Origin: Chondrus crispus
Taxonomy: Eukaryota; Rhodophyta; Florideophyceae; Gigartinales; Gigartinaceae
DNA: 64,000 nt
Direction: 5' to 3'
Assembly (NCBI RefSeq): GCF_000350225.1
Contig: NW_005179158.1
Span: 266,298-330,297 of the forward strand
Part shown: positions 10,191 to 19,511 of the stretch, piece by piece
How positions within the stretch are numbered: the stretch's first letter is position 1
How the letters are laid out: each line of letters begins with the position of its first letter
Notes under the pieces: generated by a model
Databases searched by the model: none
Seen by the model: only the letters and a program-made list of their open reading frames with translations
Told to the model about the DNA's origin: nothing
Position numbers and translations under genes: made by a program

Positions 10191-10492
10191 TGTAGACGCC
10201 CATAACCCATATAAGGCTCTACGGCTAGTGCAGAGGTCAGATTCGGGATCGAATACACATGAAAGCTGTTAACCCCCTGATGAAGATATTTGCGCTTTGC
10301 ATTTTATAGATACGCTCTCCAATACAGGAGAGTGAAGATATTTGCGCTTTGCATTTTATAGATACACTCTCCAATACAGGAGAGTGCATTTGGATAGAAA
10401 GCTACATAGAACCGTTTCTTAAGCTGACAAAGACGACTCGGAGTAAAGGGAGCATCATTCCCATTGAAATATCAACGCGCCCCAGGTTTACA
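10191..10492 (+). repeat. G2 3' LTR (302 bp)
   Basis: Same ends as the 5' LTR (TGTAGACGCC to GGTTTACA), preceded by the purine-rich GCATGGGGGCTG. Differences from the 5' LTR include T/C near the start, one T fewer in GATATTT, and A/T at GTTACTTAAG versus GTTTCTTAAG. Confidence 0.9.
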
Positions 10493-11171
10493 GTGTGCTC
10501 GAACTAGCCACTGCGCAATGCAATGCACCCCTCCGGTTGGCCCTTCCCTTCGGGCAGAACAACCTCCAGCCAATACATTACGACAATTGGAGCAACGGAT
10601 CCCGTTTCACAAGCGTGACCTTGCCAGTGAGTTGTGCCCCGAAGACGCGCCTCCCCCTTTCTCCCTCGGTCCTCTCTTCCCCGCTGCCATAAACGCTCGC
10701 AATGGCCTTACGTCCTGTCCTCGTCCGGACCGTGAGACCCCTTCTCCGCTGCGCCATCTGCCACACACGCACGCCCTCCCGCCGACTATGCTCGGCACCG
10801 TGCATGCTCGAGCTAGCGCCTGGGTCTGACATCTACGTCATCACTGGCAGCATCGCTTTATGCATTCCGTTCATCGTGGCCGCAGCGACCTGGGCAATGA
10901 CGACATCCTTCTCGGTATCTTGGACCTCATCAGGCCAGGGGTTACCGACGACATTATAGACAAGGCTACTGTTTTCGGACGGATCAGGGAAAGCCTCGGA
11001 CTTGGGGGCAGGGACAATCTTGCCGGCGATCATGTCGTCAACCCATGCCTCGAAGTACTTTTTAGTGAACTCTATGCCTTCCGGGAGCAGATAGCGAGCA
11101 TATTAGATATGCTCTCTATCTGCTCCCGGCAAGAACTTTTCTCGAAGGCGTAAGCGCAGACCGAGGTCTTA
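10493..11171 (+). repeat. DNA transposon left inverted arm, inner segment
   Basis: Reverse complement of about 17320-18000 with few differences. The match ends inward at ACCGAGGTCTTA, after which the two sides diverge. With 3265-3708 it forms an arm of about 1.12 kb. Confidence 0.88.
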
Positions 11172-11284
11172 GCGTCCTTGAGACCGACGTAGTCGAGGAA
11201 GCGGGCGAGAGTGACGGCGTATACCCAAGCGAAGACACTTGACTCATTTTTCCAATGAAAAGCACTTCTCCGAGCAAACCGCAA
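10833..11284 (-). pseudogene. Unidentified coding fragment in the inverted arm
   Basis: On the minus strand 11284-11150 reads FAWVYAVTLARFLDYVG-x-KDAKTS. After a 49 bp palindrome the phase changes to EFTKKYFEAWVDDMIAGKI, then VYNVVGNPWPDE, stopping at 10833. The mirrored copy at 17413-17658 (plus) carries only the second half. The residue pattern looks like real protein, but I do not recognise a family. The first half lies partly outside the arm and exists only on this side. It may be an exon of a transposon gene or a captured host fragment. The palindrome breaks the frame. Confidence 0.4.
11081..11129. repeat. 49 bp near-perfect palindrome in left arm
   Basis: CCGGGAGCAGATAGCGAGC pairs with its inverted copy ending CTATCTGCTCCCGG, with one or two mismatches. 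The partner arm has the same structure at 17362-17410, with different mismatches. Confidence 0.85.
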
Positions 11285-11429
11285 CCATTTCTCGTGACTC
11301 TACGCTTACGTTTCTCACGACTTTGGCGCAGTCACATAAGTCATGCATTCCTACGCCGCATGCTTTGCACAAAAACGAAGTTTCCAATCCCGGAAAGCGA
11401 CAATGCTTCTCCCCAATCCTGCAGAACAT
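11244..11429 (-). CDS. Small cysteine-rich, zinc-finger-like protein (61 aa)
   Basis: The frame starts with ATG at 11429 and ends with TGA at 11244. It has eight cysteines and one histidine spaced like a metal-binding domain: FCRIGEKHC, FLCKACGVGMHDLCDC and VAVCSEKCF. Similar C/H clusters end many eukaryotic DNA-transposon accessory proteins, so it may be the C-terminal exon of the minus-strand gene upstream (11591-13412). No splice model was established. It overlaps the coding fragment at 10833-11284 in another frame, so only one of the two is likely to be real over the overlap. Confidence 0.4.
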   Translation of the reverse strand: MFCRIGEKHCRFPGLETSFLCKACGVGMHDLCDCAKVVRNVSVESREMVAVCSEKCFSLEK

Positions 11430-11590
11430 TCCTTCCTTCTCGTTTTCATTGTCGGTTTCCTTTATTCCTCCCCGACTACATCGCTCCAGTTTTCTTCGTA
11501 TGAAGGCTTTCTCTTGAACAGATGCGACTAACCTCCTTTTTGCCGCTCTGAAATTTTCCGAGTCATGTTCTAACGCAATTTATTGGATAC

Positions 11591-13412
11591 CTAAGTCCAG
11601 ATATGCCAAGCCCATGGACATGGAGCCTGCTCTAGGATTATAACAGAGACCTGCATGTTTGCACCACTGCTCGAGAATAGATACACTGAGATCCTTTTCG
11701 ATGTCTCTAACATTAAGGATTTGTCGTTGTTCACAGCAGAGGGGATTTCGGGATTTCGGGATTGTTGTACGTTTGTGACACAGTTCACCCATGACGGAAG
11801 GGTTGAACTTCCATAACCTTTAGCATATGAGTAGTGATGCTTTTGGCTGCGATCGCGCGATCTCCAGAATACCGCTGCAATGAATCCTGACTCTTGACGG
11901 TGCTGCGATAATGTCTTTTTCTTGATTGTTGACGGATCTTGTATGTAAAGCATGGGGTGCTTCATCATTTCCATGCCCTCCGCGTACACAATTGAAAAAA
12001 GCTTCGAGAATTGAATAAAATTGCACAAAATATAGCACACGCCGCTCTGTTTCATCGCCATACCGCAGTGACGTACAAACTGTTTCAGGCAGTCCTCATT
12101 GGATTCATTATCTTGTAGAGCGGTCATGACCATATCGGTTTTCCCTTGCACCGTTTTCCACTCATCTTGTTGTGTCATGAAGTCTTCAAGTGTAGCCTCC
12201 ACAATCTTCCACCCAACCGGTTATAGAAAGGTCAGCGGGGCAGAGGGAAGAAGGATGGTTGAAGGTTGCTGGTGGTTGACGGGAAAAGAAGTTGATGCCA
12301 TTTTACTCTTGGTCGCCAACTATTGGCGCTACTTATACTCTTCGAACTACATACAATACGAGCCATTAGGGCTGGTCACGTGACTCTCCTTCTTGCACTC
12401 TCTCTTGCTAATAATTTGGGACCGTTTGAGAGTCAATAATATCTGAATGTACTGTACTGTAGATTACAGATTTTACACTACGATTAATAACCACTGTGGC
12501 ACATACGTCATACGTGTCACACACGTGTAGGACAAATGTCATACGTGTCACACACGTGTCAAATCGAGAAAAATGAAACATGTTCAGAATGTACTGTAGA
12601 GTGCCACCAGGTACATAACTTACACGTGTCAACACCAAAATTGAAACATGCTCGGAAATGATAGGAAAGTGCAACCGTGTACAAATATGACACGTGTCTA
12701 CGTTGAAGACCAAATATCCTGAGAATGCTCTTGCAAGCATTTTAGGTTTCGTCGACGTACACGTGTAATATCTGTCAGGCTTGGAGCTTAGCATGTGGTC
12801 CAAGATTTCCAACACCGGTAATAGTTGAGATGCCTCAATTAGTTGAGATGCCTCAATTAATGACGCTGCCCCTACAATTGATTCAACTGGTCTCTTATTG
12901 TTCTCTTCACAGTGCCGGTCTGCGTACTGAGTGTGCGATGAGAGGGATTCTTTGGCCGTACAGCCCTCTTCTTCACTGCCTTTCGAGCTTCCATTCTCAT
13001 AAATAACTGGAGATGATGGTTCAGTGTCTGAATCATTCGTAGGTTGTTTCTGTAAACCTGAGTGCTCACTGTTCTCTTGAGACATTTGTTGCAATCTTTT
13101 TCGAGCGGTTTCTAAATGGTTCGTCCCATTTGGCACCAGGTTTCTGCAAGCAGTTTCAAGTGGTGGTATGATGTGTTTGCTGAACGCATGTTCCTGCATT
13201 TGGATGTTCAGAAGCTGGGTACACGTCATTCTTTTTGCAATTGGGGTCATCTCATTCGGGATTTCGTCGTAGTCACAAAAGGTTTTGAATTTTTCAAGCT
13301 CTTCAATAGCTCGGCGTAATTGCACCAACTGTGTTGAAACATCCTTGGGGAGAAGCGGCTTCGGAGAAGGCAAGCAATCTTGATAGTACCTGATAAATCG
13401 TTTCATCAACAT
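11591..13412 (-). pseudogene. Unknown DNA-transposon gene split by solo LTR B
   Basis: From 13412 the minus frame runs to 12815, then resumes at 12221 after removal of a 593 bp solo LTR and one CCGGT. The join keeps the phase (SQLLPV then GWKIVEATLEDF) and continues to 11591, giving about 400 codons. It contains an acidic Ser/Glu-rich stretch and a short duplication (LIEASQ-LIEASQ). I recognise no catalytic motif. It is divergent from the transposase gene at 15020-17246, as expected for a second gene of the same element. Two further minus frames (13577-14209 and 11244-11429) may be other exons of it. Confidence 0.5.
12222..12814 (-). repeat. Solo LTR, copia family B (593 bp)
   Basis: In minus orientation it reads TGTTGGAAATCTTGGACCAC to CCTTTCTATA and matches the LTRs of element B (37932-38629, 52123-52820). 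The duplication CCGGT flanks it (12217-12221, 12815-12819). It is 105 bp shorter than the element B LTRs because it has one unit instead of four of a 35 bp repeat. Confidence 0.92.
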
Positions 13413-13576
13413 TAAAATTCCTCTGGCATCACTCTTTTGGGAATTGCTCGCAAATTTGCCATTGTGAACGCAACTTGCAAGCCTCCATCATCATTGTATA
13501 TGAAATCCCGTAAGTAGTCAACCATAGGAATGGGAAGCTTGCGAGCAACCCCCAAGATTTGGCGCCTAGTTTCAGT

Positions 13577-14209
13577 CTATTTGCTCATAATCCTGTCATC
13601 CTGAACCCCTCTTGCAGTACTTGACACCAGGCGGCGAGCAACTTTGGTCGCTGATAAACGTTTTTGTCGCCTTTGGCTCAACCAGGAATTCAGCTCAACG
13701 TCGTATTCGTGGTAGCGTAGGAGTGTTGCGAGGAAAGAGAGCGGCACACAGACAGAGTGAAGAGCATTTCTCGAAAGTCCATACGCAATCTCATCTTGAG
13801 CTGGCATCGACATTACCAATTCACCTTTCAACTTGAAATCTTTTATCAAAACTCTGTCCTCCATTAGCTGTATCGCTACTCTTTTGCGGATGTGACCATC
13901 ACAACAAAAGCGATACCCTCCAGCGAGTCCATCTGTCTCTTCTCTTATCACTGCTCGTGCCACTTCTGATGCCTTTTCAGGCGTGTAGAAATGTGGCTCT
14001 CTCTCAAAGAGTAGCTGTATTTCAGGAACAGTAGCCACTCGACATGATATGAGATAAGTGCTGATGTATCCATTTTGCAGAAAACCCTCTCTGACAATAT
14101 CTTCATCTCGAGAACGAATTGGCCTGGAGTACCAGAGATGGACAATTTTTCGCGGATCGACGTATTCAGTCACAATATCACTCGTACTATCACTTCCTGA
14201 AACCTTCAT
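13577..14209 (-). CDS. Unknown DNA-transposon protein (210 aa)
   Basis: An ATG at 14209 opens 210 codons to a stop at 13577. Composition is that of ordinary protein (HLWYSRPIRSRDEDIVREGF, YRFCCDGHIRKRVAIQLMED), and codon use resembles the neighbouring 11591-13412 gene. I do not recognise the family. It lies within the inverted arms, upstream of and on the same strand as that gene but in another phase, so it may be an N-terminal exon of the same protein. Confidence 0.5.
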   Translation of the reverse strand: MKVSGSDSTSDIVTEYVDPRKIVHLWYSRPIRSRDEDIVREGFLQNGYISTYLISCRVATVPEIQLLFEREPHFYTPEKASEVARAVIREETDGLAGGYRFCCDGHIRKRVAIQLMEDRVLIKDFKLKGELVMSMPAQDEIAYGLSRNALHSVCVPLSFLATLLRYHEYDVELNSWLSQRRQKRLSATKVARRLVSSTARGVQDDRIMSK

Positions 14210-14764
14210 GACTGCAGGACTTTCTCCCTCGCTTTAGTTGCAGGATTTGATTATCCTAAAAGGCAATGCCGCGAGTCTTCTGACTTAAGCAAAGGCTTCT
14301 GGAAATTGTTGCGGCTGTTGTTTTTTGTAGGCATAAAACCATCGTAAGCGAATGAGAGAATAAACACTTCTCATTCCGAAGATTTGAACAGTTGAGTTCA
14401 AACATTTGAACAAGTGGATCGAATGTGAGAGTTTCGGAAAAGGTTGGGGGGGCAGTTGATATAGATATCAGTTATCGTCCTGAACAAATTCCTTTCCGCT
14501 CTACCATGATTTCCCGTCTTTTGACGAAACGTTTCCGTAAGAATCGCACTGTTTGCTTCGTAAAGGAAAACATTTGTCACTTTCAAGGCATGTGACAGGC
14601 GTAGAAAAGGACTTCGATAAATTCTTCGAAGCGTAACCTTCAGAAAAAAAATGAAACACAACAGCAGAGGAATCTGATATAGATCCCTGACGTCTACTCT
14701 TTCGAAAACAAAACACAGTGAGCTGGGCTGCCGAATTTTTGCTTCCAGCCGAATACCAGTACAG

Positions 14765-14996
14765 AATAATATCCTGTAATGGTATTCGGCTTTGCCTTCT
14801 TGATCCCAAACCGCAGTGCGTGCTTGCCCAAAGTCCATACTTGCAGATCCGTCATGACTACCTGAAGCGTTGAACCCGAGGATAATATCCTGTAATGGTA
14901 TTCGGCTTTGCCTTCTTGATCCCAAACCGCAGTGCGTGCTTGCCCAAAGTCCATACTTGCAGGTCCGTCATGACTACCTGAAGCGTTGAACCCGAG
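14765..14996. repeat. 116 bp tandem duplication
   Basis: Two adjacent copies (14765-14880 and 14881-14996) share ATAATATCCTGTAATGG through GCGTTGAACCCGAG and differ at one visible site (GCAGATCCG/GCAGGTCCG). The pair lies between the divergent genes of the transposon, so it may be part of the shared promoter region or the 5' end of the minus-strand gene. Confidence 0.9.
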
Positions 14997-15019
14997 AGAC
15001 ATGCACATAGAGCGATATC

Positions 15020-17246
15020 ATGACGACGTTAGACGATACTCCTCCCCTATCAAAAGTCCCAATCGAGCTCGATCGCAAAACATTGAAGTCGCGATTACAG
15101 AAGAGACGACGCCAATCCATCAAAAATATCAACAAATGGATGCCAAAACGCTGTTGCAAGCGTCTTTGCGTCTTCGAAGTCGGTACAGAGAAGTGTAGGG
15201 CAATGCGAGAGAATTTCCTGTCAATTTCTCGTGATGAAAGAAAGGCACGCCTCGCCGATCTAATCGTTCCGTACCCACAGTGCTCACAGCGATACTTCTA
15301 CTGTGACGGCTGGCAGGTTTGTTGGAGAATGGTGATTGACACTCTGGAAGTGTCAAGGACCATGATTGCCAATGTCATGGAACTACCTTCAGCGAACGCT
15401 TCCCACCTCCCCGGGAGCATGGGGGATCGGATGGGAGTTCAACTAAAAAATCCTCGGTGATTTCATTCCTGCGAGCCTTGGCAGACGATATTGGAGATGA
15501 AATGCCGCACAGCGTCGAGCGGCACCTCCCACATGGAAATAAATACCTCGTTTACGTGCTGTTTCGAGAAAATGAAGGGATGTATGGCCGTCGAGCGTGC
15601 TCTTCTTCTCACTTTTACGAAACTTGGAAGCGGTATGCCTCACATATCAAGTGTAGACGAAAACACGGATTTTCCGTTTGTGATACGTGCACAAGCTTTA
15701 AGGAGGATCTGCTATCAATTGCTAGGAAAACAGGATAGGAAAAATCTAGAGAAAAACTTAAGAAAGGATTCCGCGCGCATCTGCAGCAAATTCACTCTGA
15801 GCGAGCTGAATATCGACTCATTCAGTCAAAAGCAATTGACAGGCCCCAAGAGATTCTTTCCGTAATTATTGACGGGGCCGACCAGGCGAAGTTTGGACTA
15901 CCACGCTTCTACACGACGACAAAAAGAGATACGGGGAAGGCTCTCAAGCAGAAGGTCACTGGTGTTTGCTATCACGGGGCACTTTCTGGACAGCATTTCG
16001 TTTGTTTTTTCACTTCAGCCGACAACATCCCCTCAGGTGCGAATCAGACAATTGATGCGCTATGTCGCTCACTTTTTCTGTTGCGAGATGCAAAAAGAGC
16101 TCAAGGTATGAGTTGTTTTCCGAAAGCTGAATGTTCAGCTGGATAATACATCAAAAGACAACAAGAATCGCTTCTTTTTGCATTTTGTGATTACATGGTG
16201 CATAAAGGGCTCTTCAACCGCATTGTTGTTAACTTTTTACCGGTTGGGCACACACATGAGAACATTGACCGCCAACTCAGCCGATTTCTGTCTTCATGCG
16301 GGATAGGAATACAGCCTGTGTTTCGGAACTTCACAGGCACAATGTTGAAAGTAAAGGGGGAAACTCCGCGTCAGTACAAAACAACATACATGCTAGCCGC
16401 GTCCCTGGGATGAACAATTTTTCAGGTGCCTGTGATAAACAAAGTGCAGTTGCGTCGAGAATCAACAACATGCTCGCGTTCAGAAAGTTTGTCTTCGAGC
16501 GGGATGATTCTCATGAGCTCGAAGGAGGTGGTGCTCATGTTACCTGCCTGGTCGGGTACAAAATGGTGGAAAAGAGGGAAGCGCTTGAGAAACTTGATAG
16601 AACCGAAGGATTCATTGGTACTTTCCTCCGTTTTGTTCCAGATATGACAAAAGCAGAGGCCATAAAAACTAACAAGCCCTCTCAAGTGGACATCAGCGCG
16701 TACCGCAAGCGCGTAAATGTGACAGAGAACAGAATTGGATGTAGAGAAAATGTGTTATCACTTCTTTCCGAAATAGCCGCAATGAAAAGCAAAGAGTTTG
16801 CCCTGCCAGAGTGGGAATTCCGGAAATTTGCTTCTTTTTGCGATGATTGCCGCGACCTTGAGGTTTCGCATGATGATTCGGAAAGCGAATTGGCTCTGGA
16901 GGACACGTGGACATATGAGAGAGGCAGCATGGTAACTGTAAACTGCGGTTCAAACGTGACCGAAGTGACGCCATTCTGGTTGGGAAGAGTTGAACATGTT
17001 GAGAATGCAAATAGTGTCAACGTTATTTTGACTGTTCGGTGGTTCAAACTTGTGCAGGGACAGAGAGGAGAGAGCTTGTGCTACACTGGCAATTACGCCC
17101 CCATGAAACAAAACGATCAATCACAGAGTGATATACCGTCCGCAGCAGTTCTTGTTTACTTTCCAGAGTTGAACACGCCCGGTAAGATCCTCGATGTTGT
17201 CCAGCGCCTTACTAGGGAAGCACTAGACCCATTTGGAGAATGTTGA
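15020..17246 (+). pseudogene. DNA transposase-like protein with GHTHExxD motif (DUF7869-like), broken
   Basis: Four consecutive frames make one family-like protein. 15020-15460 has a Cys/Arg-rich start and ERKARLADLIVPYPQC. 15457-15886 has HFYETWKRYASHIKCRRKHG with FSVCDTCTSFKEDL. Then come IDGADQAKFGLP (about 15868), QLDNTSKDNKN (16135) and PVGHTHENIDRQLSRF (16240), followed by a C-terminal domain with FWLGRVEHVE and VRWFKL resembling a chromatin-reader fold. The D-GADQ, LDNT-x-DNKN and GHTHExxD sequence is, from memory, typical of the DUF7869 group of transposon-derived proteins. Breaks: TAG at 15736, a phase change near 16110-16130, one in the T-run near 16175, and one near 16400. Confidence 0.7.
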
Positions 17247-17319
17247 ACACCCTGCCGGTATTTACCAGATATTGATGCGTGTAGTGCTGTGTGCGTAATT
17301 CAATGTCCTCAAAAAAGGA

Positions 17320-18436
17320 TAAGACCTCGGTCTGCGCTTACGCCTTCGAGAAAAGTTCTTGCTGGGAGCAGCTAGCGAGAATATTTAATATGCTCGCTAT
17401 CTGCTCCCGGAACGCATAGAGTTCACTAAAAAGTACTTCGAGGCATGGGTTGACGACATGATCGCCGGCAAGATTGTCCCTGCCCCCAAGTCCGAGGCTT
17501 TCCCTGATCCGTCCGAAAACAGTAGCCTTGTCTATAATGTCGTCGGTAACCCCTGGCCTGATGAGGTCCAACATACCGAGAAGGATGTCGTCATTGCCCA
17601 GGTCGCTGTGGCCACGATGAACGGAATGCACAAAGCGATGCTGCCAGTGATGACGTAGATGTCAGACCCAGGCGCTAGCTCGAGCATGCACGGTGCCGAG
17701 CATAGTCGGCGGGAGGGCGTGCGTGTGTGACAGATGGCGCAGCGGAGAAGGGGTCTCACGGTCCGGACGAGGACAGGACGTAAGGCCATTGCGAGCGTTT
17801 ATGGCAGCGGGGAAGAGAGGACCGAGGGAGAAAGGGGGAGGCGCGTCTTCGGGGCACAAATCACTGGCAAGGTTACGCTTGTGAAACGGGATCTGTTCCT
17901 CCAATTGTCGTAATGTATTGGCTGGAGGTTGTTCTGCCCGAAGAGAAGGGCCAACCGGAGGGGTGCATTGCATTCCGCGGTCGCTAGTTCGAGCACACGC
18001 GGCGCTTAGCGTAGTCGGCGGGAGGGCTGGAGGATTTTTTGTCCGAGGGGAACGGCCAAACCGAGGGGGGGCATCGCATTTGGCACGAGGAAACCCGCTT
18101 TCAAATTGAAGAGCTGGGCGAGATGCCTGATGTGCCGCAAGCTCACAGTCGCCATGTGATGCGTTTGCGCAACATCTAGTCACCCATTGCACAGACACAT
18201 AGTCGCTACCGCGTTCGCCTCCGGTTGCGCGCTACCTTGTTCGAACAGCACGGCACGCTCTTTACGCGAGAGAGGCCGGAGAGGTCGAGCGTTCCCATCG
18301 CGGTGGTGGGACAGGGGTTTTTATTTGAGCTTCGCTTGGAGAAGGGCTTTAGTTGGAATTTCAAGGTAAAGACTAGCTCTTGTCGCCGATCCGTAAGAAC
18401 TTAGGGAGCACATAGCGCCCACCACGATTAACGGAA
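17320..18436 (-). repeat. DNA transposon right inverted arm (about 1.12 kb)
   Basis: Reverse complement of 3265-3708 plus 10493-11171. It is not split by G2, so it preserves the empty target site of that insertion near 17985-18010. It contains the second palindrome (17362-17410) and the second half of the unidentified coding fragment (plus strand, 17413-17658). A minus-strand frame of 178 codons (17662-18198) is built from two imperfect duplicates around CCCTTCGG and CCTCCAGCC, and I do not trust it as a gene. The arm extends beyond 18436 on this side, but its mirror there is replaced by G0. Confidence 0.88.
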
Positions 18437-18658
18437 TGATTATAGCGCATTGTTCGAAAAGCGCTTTCACTCTGTTTCGGTTTAGGTATGTTGGCATTTC
18501 AGTGCTGATTCTGCAGCGTGGAGATGCATTCACTCCAGAGAATACAGAAGTGTTGCGAACTCCACAATCTGCGCCCACGATCATGACATGTAGAGGAGAT
18601 TTGTTGTTTCGAATGAGGAATGACCAAATTACAGTCGACTAACGTGAGCTGGAGCACT
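18437..18658. other. Probable outer part of the transposon arm, no gene
   Basis: A frame on the minus strand (18584 to 18321) crosses the arm limit at 18436 without interruption, suggesting that the transposon continues here although its left mirror is lost. No domain is recognisable and no terminal motif could be fixed. Confidence 0.35.
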
Positions 18659-19270
18659 GCGCGCGTGTGAGATATACACGGTCTGATACGGATCTTTCAA
18701 AAGCATTCCGGACTCTCTACACCGCTTCGTCGGCACCGCCTCCGCCGTGCCGCTCTCATCGCGCCTTCGCATACTTCCATCCACCGCTGTGCTATGGTGT
18801 CTGGCCCGCTCTCCACTCACACCTGTCTCCCCTCCGCCGTCCGATCTATTGACGGAGGCCGCACAATCCACGTGTCGCGCTTTACCGTTACCTCCTGTCC
18901 GCTTCCCCTGTGCTTTCTCGATAAGCACACCACAGAATCGCGCACGTGTGAGATATGCACGGTCTGATACGGATCTTTAAAAAGCATTCCGGACTCTCTA
19001 CACCGCTTCGTCGGCACCGCCTCCGCCATGCTGCTCTCATCGCTCCTTCGCTTACTTCCATCCACTACTGTGCTATGGTGTCCAGCCCGCTCTCCACTCA
19101 CACCTGTCTCCCCTCCGCCGTCAAAGCTGTTGGCGGAGGCCGCACAATCCACGTGTCGCGCTTTAGCGTTACCTCCTGCCCGCGTCCTTGGTGCCTTCTC
19201 GATGAGCACAACACAGTATGATACCATGGTGTGCTCATCGAGAAGGCACCGTGCATATCTCACACGCGCG
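18659..19270. repeat. Fold-back repeat with a 281 bp tandem duplication
   Basis: The block opens with GCGCGCGTGTGAGATATACAC and closes with its inverted form GTGCATATCTCACACGCGCGC. Inside are two copies of a 281 bp unit (from 18665 and 18946). Near the end, GGTGCCTTCTCGATGAGCAC (19189) and GTGCTCATCGAGAAGGCACC form a 21 bp perfect hairpin around 19 bases. No target duplication is evident (flanks GAGCACT and GATTATC). It could be a fold-back element or the terminus of the large transposon. Confidence 0.65.
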
Positions 19271-19511
19271 CGATTATCGCGATCGGCGGGATCTTTTTGT
19301 TCAATGCCGGGGGTGATGGGTGACGGCGCCGGCGAGAGGGTGGTGCGGTAATAGGAAAGGGAGCATTAGGCGCCTTGCAGTTCTGGTCGTCGCGCCGTAA
19401 ATAGCCAGTATGCGCGGACGACTACAGTAAGAATTTAGCCACTTTTTGGGAAAATTGTTAATCTTTTTACTCTGGAAAAGTCCTTTTTAGAACCGACTAC
19501 TGTTACATACG
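19271..19511. other. Leader of G1 with a possible primer-binding site
   Basis: The sequence ahead of the G1 gag holds TGGTCGTCGCGCCG at 19384-19397. Its complement, CGGCGCGACGACCA, has the CCA end of a tRNA, so a 5' LTR could end just before it. No matching 3' LTR was found in the window, so this is tentative. Confidence 0.3.

Larger units (their letters stand above)
3709..10492 (+). mobile_element. Ty3/gypsy chromovirus G2, full length, pseudogenised
   Basis: A 6.8 kb element with LTRs at 3709-4011 and 10191-10492 (a handful of mismatches between them). Order: gag, retropepsin, reverse transcriptase, RNase H, integrase, chromodomain, which is the Ty3/gypsy chromovirus order. It sits in the left arm of the DNA transposon. 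The undisturbed arm at 17985-18010 (inverted) shows the target, and a 4 bp overlap GTGC/GTGT is the likely duplication. The pol frame carries stops at 5976, 6864 and 8091, and a family A solo LTR splits the integrase tail. The bases after the 5' LTR do not look like the usual TGG of a tRNA-primed site. Confidence 0.9.

Noticed and set aside
17662-18198. 178-codon minus-strand frame in the right arm as a gene
   Set aside because: It contains two imperfect duplicates of the same DNA segment, lacks recognisable motifs and is not maintained in the left arm.
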